From an uncultured Clostridia bacterium (GTDB taxonomy: Bacteria > Bacillota > Clostridia > TANB77 > CAG-508): 40,612 nucleotides of DNA. Below are positions 6,861-13,620 of this stretch, in pieces. A model generated the notes under the pieces. It was not told the DNA's origin. It searched no databases and saw nothing but the letters and a program-made list of their open reading frames with translations. The stretch spans positions 1 through 40,612 of the forward strand of contig CAKOYQ010000014.1 of assembly GCA_934130935.1 (NCBI GenBank), read 5' to 3'. How positions within the stretch are numbered: the first letter of the stretch is position 1; every line of letters begins with the position of its first letter. The translations under genes and the position numbers were made by a program.

Positions 6861-7733
6861 ATGGAAATTGGAAACTTACAACTTTTTTTATATTTCATTG
6901 TGTATATAAGCGAATTAATTATACAAATAAATTTACTTGAAGACTTCAAAAAGAATAATATTGATAAAAATGGAGGGGAATTCTTTGGAATTACTATTAT
7001 GATTTTTATATCAAATATTTTAGCATATTTTAACTTTGCATGGAATTCAACAGGATTTACATCTGCATTTTGGGCTATTTTAATTTGTGCTTGTGTTTTT
7101 ATTTGTGATGTTATATTATTTATAATTGGATTAGAAATTAAAAATAAGAAACAAAAATTAAACTCCATAAATGATACAATAATAAAAGAAAAATCATTTA
7201 TTAAAAGCAGTATTATAACGTTAATATGTAACATAATTATTATTTTTATAATTCCAATAATAATACAAAAAATGATATTAGGAAATGGCGGAAAGCATGT
7301 TATTAAATATTTAGAGCAAAAGTATGGCAATGATGGAAATTATAGGGTTGTAAACATAGGTAAAGATTATGAACATTATGGAATGGTGGATAAATATTTA
7401 GTTGGTTATTATTATGAAATAAAAAGTGACTATATGGAAAATACATTTGTTATTAGAATAGATGATGAATTTTCAAATATAAGCACTGATTTATTTTTGC
7501 CAGTGTATTATTCTGAAAAGAATAATTTGAATTATAGATTAGATTGTAGTAATGGTTTACATTACGATTTTCAAAATCTTGAAAAATATATAAAAGATAA
7601 TATAGAAAATGAAACAGAGAAGAAATTTAAAATATATGATATTTGTGGAAATTATACACACTTATGGGATTCATATGGGAGAATTCCCTCTATAAATGAA
7701 ATTGTTGATTCAATAAAGGTGTATTATAAGTAA
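6861..7733 (+). CDS. Multi-pass membrane protein of unknown function, third gene of the cassette
   Basis: 290 residues with a GGGG-type ribosome site (AAAGGGG) before the ATG. Four hydrophobic segments are visible: ~7-25, ~45-60, ~70-92 and ~118-140. The C-terminal ~150 residues are soluble and rich in Y, N and D, and would lie on one face of the membrane. There is no known family. It sits 57 bases after the second cassette gene and ends shortly before a terminator at 7795. Together the three genes resemble a peptidase, a small partner and a membrane sensor or effector, but that reading is inference from layout. Confidence 0.65.
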   Translation: MEIGNLQLFLYFIVYISELIIQINLLEDFKKNNIDKNGGEFFGITIMIFISNILAYFNFAWNSTGFTSAFWAILICACVFICDVILFIIGLEIKNKKQKLNSINDTIIKEKSFIKSSIITLICNIIIIFIIPIIIQKMILGNGGKHVIKYLEQKYGNDGNYRVVNIGKDYEHYGMVDKYLVGYYYEIKSDYMENTFVIRIDDEFSNISTDLFLPVYYSEKNNLNYRLDCSNGLHYDFQNLEKYIKDNIENETEKKFKIYDICGNYTHLWDSYGRIPSINEIVDSIKVYYK

Positions 7734-7794
7734 TCCAGCAGTAATTAATGTAGCAAAGAAAGTACATATGGAAATTTTATAAAATAAATTAGAT

Positions 7795-7844
7795 AAGAAC
7801 AAATTAAAGAAGAACTGAAAATTTTTCTTATTTGTTCTTTTTAA
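7795..7844 (+). terminator. Terminator closing the cassette
   Basis: AAGAACAAAT (7795-7804) pairs with ATTTGTTCTT (7830-7839), followed by TTTT. The 3' arm and T-run share about 25 identical bases with the terminator at 21617-21664. Confidence 0.7.
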
Positions 7845-7895
7845 AGTAATAAAGTTTATATTCTGAATTGTATTGCTATATAAAAATTAAAAGTA

Positions 7896-7924
7896 TTGCA
7901 AAATATACCAAAATCTGTTAATAT
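7896..7924 (+). promoter_or_regulatory. Promoter for the flavoprotein gene
   Basis: TTGCAA (7896-7901), 17-base spacer, TAATAT (7919-7924), 29 bases before the ATG at 7953. Confidence 0.6.
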
Positions 7925-7952
7925 ATAGAAATAAGAAAGAGAGGTGGCATTG

Positions 7953-9203
7953 ATGTCAAGAGTAATAGTAGTAGGAGGAGGACCAGCAGGAATGATGGCT
8001 GCAATAACAGCAGCAGAGAATGGAAATGAGGTAATAATAATAGAGAAAATGCCATCATTCGGAAGAAAATTATTAATAACAGGAAAAGGGAGATGTAATA
8101 TAACAAGTTCACTATATATGAGTGAATTTATAAAAAACACACCTGGAAATGGAAAATTTTTATATAGTGCATTCCAAAATTATACTAATAAAGATATAAT
8201 AGAATTTTTAAAAAGACAAGGACTAGAAGTAAAAGAAGAAAGAGGAAATAGAATTTTTCCAGTTACAGACAAATCTATAGATGTTTTAAATTGTTTCAAA
8301 AAAAGAATAGATGAATTAAAAATTCAGTATAAATTAAACACAAGAGTAGAAAAAATTTTAATAAAAAATAATGAAGTACTTGCTATAAGAACAGATAAGG
8401 AGATAATCAAAACAGATAAAATAATATTAGCAACTGGAGGAAAGAGTTATCCTTTAACAGGTTCTACAGGGGATGGATATAAAATGGCAAAAGATATTGG
8501 TCATACAATTATACCAATAAAACCATCATTGGTTCCGATGGAAGTCTACGAAAAAGAAGAATGTAAGAGACTTCAGGGATTAAGCTTAAGGAATGTTGGG
8601 ATAAAAATAATAGATACAGATAGAAAAAAAATAATATATGAAGACTTTGGTGAAATGATATTTACACACTTTGGAATTTCAGGCCCAACAATTTTAAGTG
8701 GTTCTGCACATTTAGTAAAATATAAAGATATAGAATATCTTTTGAGAAAAAAATATATAAATATAAGCATTGATTTAAAACCAGCACTTACAGAAGAACA
8801 ATTAGATGATAGAATTTTAAGAGATTTTAATACTTTTAAAAATAAACAGTTTAAACATAGTTTAGACAAGTTATTACCTCAAAAAATAATACCTGTTGTA
8901 ATTGAATTGTCTAAAATACACGAAAGTAAAAAAGTAAATGAGATTACAAAAGAAGAAAGAAAGAGATTAGTAGAATTATTAAAGAATTTTACCATTACAA
9001 TAAAGAGTTTTAGACCTGTTGAAGAAGCTATTATAACATGTGGTGGAATAAATACAAAAGAGATTGATCCTAAAACTATGGAATCTAAAGTAATAAAAGG
9101 GCTATACTTTGCAGGAGAAATAATTGATGTAGATAGTTATACAGGAGGATTTAATTTACAAATAGCATATTCAACTGGATATACTGCTGGAATGAGTGTA
9201 TAG
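7953..9203 (+). CDS. HI0933-family NAD(P)/FAD-dependent oxidoreductase
   Basis: 416 residues. The N-terminal Rossmann motif VIVVGGGPAGMMAAITAAENG binds FAD, followed by KLLITGKGRCNIT, the family signature. ATGGKSYPLTGSTGDGYKMA lies mid-protein, and the C-terminal GLYFAGEIIDVDSYTGGFN motif is the second FAD contact. This is the BaiN/HI0933-like flavoprotein family, many of whose members have no assigned substrate. ATG 7953 was preferred over the in-frame GTG 7944 because the GTG lies inside the ribosome site GAGGTGG. The stop codon is six bases before the foldback element at 9210. Confidence 0.9.
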   Translation: MSRVIVVGGGPAGMMAAITAAENGNEVIIIEKMPSFGRKLLITGKGRCNITSSLYMSEFIKNTPGNGKFLYSAFQNYTNKDIIEFLKRQGLEVKEERGNRIFPVTDKSIDVLNCFKKRIDELKIQYKLNTRVEKILIKNNEVLAIRTDKEIIKTDKIILATGGKSYPLTGSTGDGYKMAKDIGHTIIPIKPSLVPMEVYEKEECKRLQGLSLRNVGIKIIDTDRKKIIYEDFGEMIFTHFGISGPTILSGSAHLVKYKDIEYLLRKKYINISIDLKPALTEEQLDDRILRDFNTFKNKQFKHSLDKLLPQKIIPVVIELSKIHESKKVNEITKEERKRLVELLKNFTITIKSFRPVEEAIITCGGINTKEIDPKTMESKVIKGLYFAGEIIDVDSYTGGFNLQIAYSTGYTAGMSV

Positions 9204-9209
9204 TGAAGT

Positions 9210-9490
9210 GGGACATATGGGGTCGGTTCCATTTTTGCCCTTTTAGTTTTAATATAAATTACGAAGATAAATGTAAATTTTGCATGATATTCCTCGGCTC
9301 ATTACGAAACTTAAGAAATTGTAACTCATTTTATGGCACCCTTTCATTCTCATGAACTATTTCCATAAAATTTCATACAATTTCTAAAGTTTATCCAATC
9401 ACATTCGTCATTTCATTTAAAATTTATATTTATCTTTGTAATTCTAAATAATTATCAAAGGGCAAAAATGGAACCGACCCCAAATGTCCC
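9210..9490. mobile_element. 281-bp foldback MITE-like element with 31-bp terminal inverted repeats
   Basis: The left end (9210-9240, GGGACATATGGGGTCGG...) is the reverse complement of the right end (9460-9490, ...CCCCAAATGTCCC) with one mismatch. The inner arms also pair. AATTACGAAGATAAAT on the left matches the complement of ATTTATCTTTGTAATT on the right. TTTTATGG (9329-9336) meets CCATAAAA (9363-9370) around a 26-base loop. The whole element can thus form one long hairpin. It encodes no protein. A second, nearly identical copy starts at 40445. It fills the gap between the flavoprotein gene and yigZ and would also be a strong RNA hairpin if transcribed. Confidence 0.85.
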
Positions 9491-9502
9491 ACCTCGAAAA
9501 AA

Positions 9503-9532
9503 GGGCAAAAATGGAACCGACCCCAAATTGCC
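9503..9532 (+). repeat. REP-like repeat unit, single copy before yigZ
   Basis: A 30-base copy (GGGCAAAAATGG..., core GGAACCGACC, end ATTGCC), 12 bases after the foldback element and eight bases before the ribosome site GGAGAGG of the next gene. Confidence 0.85.
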
Positions 9533-9552
9533 TGTTGTAAGGAGAGGATTAA

Positions 9553-10197
9553 ATGAATGAATTTACAACAATTTTAAAAGACGAAATGGCTGAAATAGTA
9601 GAGAAAAAATCAAAGTTTATTGCTAATATCTTTTATGTAGAGAATGTAGAAGAAGCAGAAGCAAAGGTAAAAGAAGCAAAAAGAAAATATTATGATGCAA
9701 AACATAATTGCATTGCATATAGGGTAATTGAAAATGGAAGAATTGTAGAAAAATCAAGTGATGATGGAGAACCTTCTGGAACTGCTGGTGGTCCAATGTT
9801 AAATATTTTACAAAAAAATAATTTATGTAACTTAGTGGTTATTGTGACAAGATATTTTGGTGGAATTCTTCTTGGAACAGGAGGATTGGTTAGAGCATAT
9901 TCAGAGGCTACACAAAAAGCTATTGAAAAAAGTATAAAAGTTTCAAAAATAGAGGGGATAGAGATTCAAGTTAGAGTTGATTATGCAAAATTAGATGCTT
10001 TTAAGTATTATTGTAGGAATAATGAAATAGATATTGTTAAAATAGAATATAAAGAAGACATTGTTTTAAAAATAGAAATGGAAAAAAGTAGAAAAAATAT
10101 TTTTTTGAAAAATATAGAAACAAAAACTCTGAATATAAAGGAATATCAAGTGATTCAGGAAAAATATATAACTAAAACTGTAGAAAAAAATAAATAA
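9553..10197 (+). CDS. yigZ: YigZ/IMPACT-family protein
   Basis: 214 residues of the UPF0029/Impact family. Residues ~15-125 carry the conserved core: KSKFIANIFYV, AKHNCIAYRV, SSDDGEPSGTAGGPML and VTRYFGGILLGTGGLVRAYSEA. The C-terminal ~80 residues match the YigZ-specific second domain. YigZ proteins have a ribosomal-protein S5-like fold; the eukaryotic relative Impact works in translational control, while the bacterial role is not settled. The start is ATG 9553 behind GGAGAGG. It lies directly downstream of the repeat cluster and upstream of spo0A, which has its own promoter. Confidence 0.9.
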   Translation: MNEFTTILKDEMAEIVEKKSKFIANIFYVENVEEAEAKVKEAKRKYYDAKHNCIAYRVIENGRIVEKSSDDGEPSGTAGGPMLNILQKNNLCNLVVIVTRYFGGILLGTGGLVRAYSEATQKAIEKSIKVSKIEGIEIQVRVDYAKLDAFKYYCRNNEIDIVKIEYKEDIVLKIEMEKSRKNIFLKNIETKTLNIKEYQVIQEKYITKTVEKNK

Positions 10198-10222
10198 AAT
10201 GGGAAAAATTTCCATAAAACTC

Positions 10223-10251
10223 TTGCAAATTTTTTTTCAAAGTATTATAAT
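10223..10251 (+). promoter_or_regulatory. Promoter of spo0A
   Basis: TTGCAA (10223-10228), 17-base spacer, TATAAT (10246-10251), 46 bases before the ATG. No clear 0A box (TGTCGAA) was seen nearby. Confidence 0.75.
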
Positions 10252-10296
10252 GAAAATGTAAATATTTTACAGTAGAAAAATTAGGAGGAAAAAAAC

Positions 10297-11121
10297 ATGA
10301 GAGAAAAAATCACAGTTTTAATTGCAGATGACAATCAAGAATTCAGCATGACATTAGCTACATATCTAAAAAATCAGGAAGACATGACAGTAATAGGAAG
10401 GGCTAAAGATGGAAACGAAGCTTTAGATATGATACCTAATTTAATGCCAGATGTAGTACTATTGGATGTAATAATGCCACATTTAGATGGAATAGGAGTT
10501 TTAGAAAAGTTAAACATGATAAAAATGAACAAAAAACCAATCTGCATAATGTTATCAGCAGTAGGACAAGACAAGATTACAAGAAGAGCAGTTGAATTAG
10601 GAGCAGAATATTATGTTGTAAAACCATTTGACATTGAATTATTAATCACGAGGATAAGAGAGTTAAAAAATTATAGACCTTCACAAAACAATAATTTTAT
10701 TTCAAGAGAAACATCAATACAAAAACAACAGTATATTGAAATCTCAAATGGAACAGAGAAAAAAGAGGAGAACTTAGAAGCCTTAGTCACTAATATAATC
10801 CATGAAGTTGGAGTGCCAGCACATATTAAGGGATATCAATATTTAAGAGAAGCTATAATAATGGTAGTGAATGACATTGATGTAATTAATCAAATAACCA
10901 AAAGTTTATATCCAAAGATCGCAGATAAATTTACCACAACACCATCACGTGTAGAACGTGCAATTCGCCACGCAATAGAAGTTGCTTGGGGAAGAGGACA
11001 ACAAGATGTAGTTGAAAATATATTTGGCTACACAATTTCAGCAGCAAAAGGAAAGCCTACAAATTCGGAATTTATTGCAATGATTGCTGATAAGTTAAGA
11101 TTAGAATTAAAGAGTGCGTAA
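10297..11121 (+). CDS. spo0A: Sporulation master response regulator Spo0A
   Basis: 274 residues. The N-terminal receiver domain (1-125) has the acidic pair D11/D12, phospho-acceptor D57 (DVVLLDVIMP) and the conserved K of YYVVKPFD. After a linker, the C-terminal domain (~150-274) carries the Spo0A-specific DNA-binding helices TPSRVERAIRHAIEVAWGRG and KPTNSEFIAMIADKLRLE. Phosphorylated Spo0A activates entry into sporulation. Its presence marks the organism as a sporulator or a recent descendant of one. AGGAGG lies before the ATG. spoIVB, often next to spo0A in Firmicutes, is not adjacent here. Confidence 0.97.
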   Translation: MREKITVLIADDNQEFSMTLATYLKNQEDMTVIGRAKDGNEALDMIPNLMPDVVLLDVIMPHLDGIGVLEKLNMIKMNKKPICIMLSAVGQDKITRRAVELGAEYYVVKPFDIELLITRIRELKNYRPSQNNNFISRETSIQKQQYIEISNGTEKKEENLEALVTNIIHEVGVPAHIKGYQYLREAIIMVVNDIDVINQITKSLYPKIADKFTTTPSRVERAIRHAIEVAWGRGQQDVVENIFGYTISAAKGKPTNSEFIAMIADKLRLELKSA

Positions 11122-11547
11122 AAATTGTGTGTAATCTTAGAGAACCAATTATTACAAAGATAGTAAAATATTTCCATTATACCGACAAATTCGTGAGTCT
11201 ATGGCATTGAAACAAGGTAGAAACAGGTAAAAACAAACTGTTTTGGAAAAAGGCAACTAACTTTTTTATTTATTGGGTATGGTTAAAGGTATAAATAATC
11301 TTTCGTTTATCGGATTTTTATTAAATTAGAAATTTGGTAAATGGGAGGTTATTTTTACTATAAATGAACTTACAAAAAATAATTAATGAATATTACATTT
11401 TAATGAAGATATGTGAAAAACAAAATAATTGTACAATTTTAGTCTGTTCGGTTGAATAATACATAAAAATGTTGTAATATAATAGCAAACTTTTCAAAGT
11501 CAAAAAGGCAAGTCTTTTACTAAAGGACGGAAAGGGAGAAGAAACAA
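11122..11547. other. Gene-free gap after spo0A
   Basis: About 425 bases with no supported gene. Reading all frames gives only short fragments. A T-rich stretch (CTAACTTTTTTATTTATT, about 11257-11274) might end the spo0A transcript, but I see no strong stem. The last 100 bases hold a promoter (11452) and a leader with the stem GTCTTTT/AAAGGAC just before the start codon at 11548. Confidence 0.5.
11452..11480 (+). promoter_or_regulatory. Promoter of the structured leader/ORF at 11548
   Basis: TTGAAT (11452-11457), 17-base spacer, TAATAT (11475-11480). Confidence 0.5.
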
Positions 11548-11814
11548 ATGACAAATTCCGAATTGATTTTGCGATTAGTAGAAATGCTTTTACAAGAAAA
11601 AGAAGAAACTATGAAAGCAAAAGAACAACAAGACAAGACAAGGCAAAAGACGAATGTAGAAATACATAGTATCAGAGCAAACAGGGTGGTTTTTACGGGG
11701 CTACCTTGTTTTTTTGAACAAAAAAATAGTATGTGTATTGTTTACGGTTACACATACTCAAAACAAATAACATCTTCCGAATCTAAGAACAATTTGTTTA
11801 TTGTAACTATATAA
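11548..11814 (+). CDS. Doubtful small ORF, perhaps a leader peptide
   Basis: 88 codons behind AAAGGGAGA. The first ~35 residues (MTNSELILRLVEMLLQEKEE...) look like a charged helical peptide. The second half is built from two strong DNA hairpins, one with a terminator T-run, which is unusual for a real protein. The likeliest readings are a short leader or a truncated gene whose frame runs by chance into terminator sequence, or an attenuator. I recognise no family. Confidence 0.3.
   Translation: MTNSELILRLVEMLLQEKEETMKAKEQQDKTRQKTNVEIHSIRANRVVFTGLPCFFEQKNSMCIVYGYTYSKQITSSESKNNLFIVTI
11680..11715 (+). terminator. Intrinsic terminator inside the ORF at 11548
   Basis: 10-bp stem AACAGGGTGG (11680-11689)/CTACCTTGTT (11701-11710), including two G-T pairs, loop of 11 bases, then a run of T to 11715. 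Confidence 0.6.
11728..11758 (+). other. Second hairpin following the internal terminator
   Basis: Perfect 10-bp stem AGTATGTGTA (11728-11737)/TACACATACT (11749-11758) with an 11-base loop. No T-run follows. With the hairpin at 11680 it forms a tandem pair typical of structured leader RNA or the remnant end of an inserted element. Confidence 0.55.
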
Positions 11815-11924
11815 TAGCATCTTTTTTTAGAATTGCCAAATGAAAATTTTAAAAAATATAGTTTACAAAATTGATAATGGAAAAGCCACAGATTTTAAAT
11901 AAAACCAAAATAACTGTCTCATTA

Positions 11925-11953
11925 TTGAAAATTTTAGGCATTTATGATACATT
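11925..11953 (+). promoter_or_regulatory. Possible promoter for the gene at 11991
   Basis: TTGAAA (11925-11930), 17-base spacer, TACATT (11948-11953); the -10 is weak. Confidence 0.45.
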
Positions 11954-11990
11954 AAAATAAGTAGTAATTTAATGAGAGGGGATTTAATAT

Positions 11991-12485
11991 ATGAAGAAGA
12001 ATTATATGTCAGAAGATGAAGTAAAAAAAGCACTTAATATTTCAGACTTTCGTAGCTTATCAAAGGAAAAAATAATGGAATTTGTATCAATAATTCCAAA
12101 AGTTGATAAAGAAGTTGCAATATCTATCATTAATCAATTTCCTAATTATGCTGATATGGCCCAAAATATGGTTGGTGGAATGATACACTTGTGTGATGAG
12201 GCTTTGCAAGATACTAAAACTGGACAAAAAGATGTAATTGAATCATATAGAGTTGTATTAGAAACATTAAAAGAACAACTGAATAATGAAAACTTAACAA
12301 TAGAGGAAAGAAACAAAATAACAAATGATATGATGACAATAGCAGAAAAGATAGATAATGCAAATGAAAAATATCAGACTTTTGTAAAAGACATACTAAC
12401 AAAAGTAGGAAGTGTTACTTTATGTGTAGTAGTATTAGGTGTTGCAATATTAGGAGGGTTAAATAATAAGGATAATTTAAAGTGA
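11991..12485 (+). CDS. Small C-terminally membrane-anchored protein of unknown function
   Basis: 164 residues, ATG behind GAGAGGGGAT. Residues ~1-130 are soluble and helical, with a coiled-coil-like stretch around 85-130 (ERNKITNDMMTIAEKIDNAN). Residues ~137-155 form one hydrophobic segment (VGSVTLCVVVLGVAILGG) ending in a short polar tail. This is the layout of a tail-anchored or single-pass protein. I do not recognise the family. It has its own promoter and lies just upstream of the broken DUF11 gene, so it may belong to the same accessory stretch. Confidence 0.7.
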   Translation: MKKNYMSEDEVKKALNISDFRSLSKEKIMEFVSIIPKVDKEVAISIINQFPNYADMAQNMVGGMIHLCDEALQDTKTGQKDVIESYRVVLETLKEQLNNENLTIEERNKITNDMMTIAEKIDNANEKYQTFVKDILTKVGSVTLCVVVLGVAILGGLNNKDNLK

Positions 12486-12589
12486 TAAAAGGAAGAATGT
12501 CTACTACATTAATAAATATAAAAAGGTAAATACAAGTGTAACAAGCTAATATAAAACACATATAATGTTAATAGGGAGGTGAAGGGAAA

Positions 12590-13226
12590 ATTGCAGATGT
12601 TAAATTAAGTAATATAGCGAATGTAACAGGAACTTATGATTCAATACCAACAACACTTATTTCAGAAGCAGTAATAACTGAAATGATAGCAGGATTAACA
12701 ATATTAAAAACAGCAGATAAACAAAATTGGGCTAGTGGAAATTTACAATATACAATTACAATTACAAATGGTGCTCAAAATGCATTTGAAACACCAACAA
12801 TAACAGACATTTTAGATTCAACATTAATAAAATTGGTAAAAGATTCAGTAGAAGTAGATGGTAAAAAAGTAGAATACACTTATGATGAAACAACAGGAGA
12901 ATTAAAAATAGTTCTTGATACAATAGCTACTGAAACAAATTCTGTAATTACCTTTCAAGTGCAAAAAGTATAATAATGAGTGGAAAATATTAGAAAATAT
13001 AGCCATTATTGAAAGTAATGGGCAATTTTACAAAAGTAATATAGTAGTAGTTAATAACAAAAATTACAAAAAGAAATGTAGATCAAAATTTATATATTAT
13101 GATGAAGACTGTATTAATAGATACAAAATAAAAATTAGAAAAGATGAACAAATAAAATATAAAATTTATGTTACAACTTGTTGCAAAATAACTAATAAAA
13201 AATATAAAGCAAAATTTAATATGTAA
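12590..13226 (+). pseudogene. DUF11-type surface protein, ATT start and frameshift
   Basis: The frame begins at ATT 12590, eight bases after GGGAGGTG, and the residues after the start read ADVKLSNIANVTGTYD. In frame, no ATG, GTG or TTG lies between the stop at 12572 and ATG 12683, which would cut off the N-terminus. The frame stops at 12973 after ITFQVQKV. Dropping one A from the A5 run at 12963-12967 continues it as KYNNEWKILENIAIIESNGQF, then YKSNIVVV, a typical end of a DUF11 (conserved-repeat) domain, to the stop at 13226. The whole would be about 211 residues. DUF11 domains occur in cell-surface proteins. It is read here as one gene carrying an indel; error, decay and slippage cannot be told apart from the sequence. 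Confidence 0.6.
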
Positions 13227-13234
13227 GATAAAAA

Positions 13235-13268
13235 TGGTATAGTGTGATTATAAAATCATATTATACCA
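13235..13268 (+). terminator. Weak terminator or hairpin after the DUF11 gene
   Basis: 14-bp stem TGGTATAGTGTGAT (13235-13248)/ATCATATTATACCA (13255-13268) with two G-T pairs and a 6-base loop. Only a short T-run (CTTTTG) follows. Confidence 0.55.
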
Positions 13269-13347
13269 CTTTTGAAATTAAGACAAAATTTCAGAACTTA
13301 AAGTCCAATGTATTAATGTAGAATAACTTTTACCATTATATAAAGGT

Positions 13348-13484
13348 TCAATTTATTGTAATTCCTTGTGCAAGAGTGATATCTTTAGCTAATAAATATG
13401 AGTAATACTATTAGATCCCTCTAAAACGCTTTTTAATTCTGCAGAAGTTTCAACTGCAACTGTTGAATCATCTATATTTATCAT
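13348..13484 (-). pseudogene. Remnant of a minus-strand gene, frameshifted
   Basis: On the minus strand AAAAGGAG (13493-13500) precedes ATG 13484. The frame reads MINIDDSTVAVETSAELKSV, then LEGSNSITHIY, and stops at 13389. Shifting frame at that point gives LAKDITLAQGITIN before another stop at 13348. The two pieces fit a single beta-helix-like surface protein N-terminus. A second small frame change would be needed to go further. The sequence to 13270 may hold more of the decayed gene but cannot be read with confidence. Its neighbour on the + strand is also a broken surface-type gene. Confidence 0.45.
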
Positions 13485-13569
13485 ATATAAAACTCCTTTT
13501 AATGGTAAACTTTATAATAAGTATATTTTAATATCTAAATAATATTACATAAATTTAAAATTATAAATA

Positions 13570-13598
13570 TTGAAATTTTCAAAAAATAGTGATATTAT
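13570..13598 (+). promoter_or_regulatory. Promoter of the alpha-amylase gene
   Basis: TTGAAA (13570-13575), 17-base spacer, TATTAT (13593-13598), 23 bases before the ATG at 13621. Nothing else was seen between 13485 and this promoter. Confidence 0.65.
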
Positions 13599-13620
13599 AA
13601 CATCATGAAAGGATAAACAA

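Noticed and set aside
11505..11545. GGCAA...GGACGGAAAGG before the ORF at 11548 looked like a cyclic-di-GMP-I (GEMM) riboswitch
   Set aside because: The core GACGCAAAGCC and the GNRA tetraloop/receptor are absent; only a short hairpin remains.
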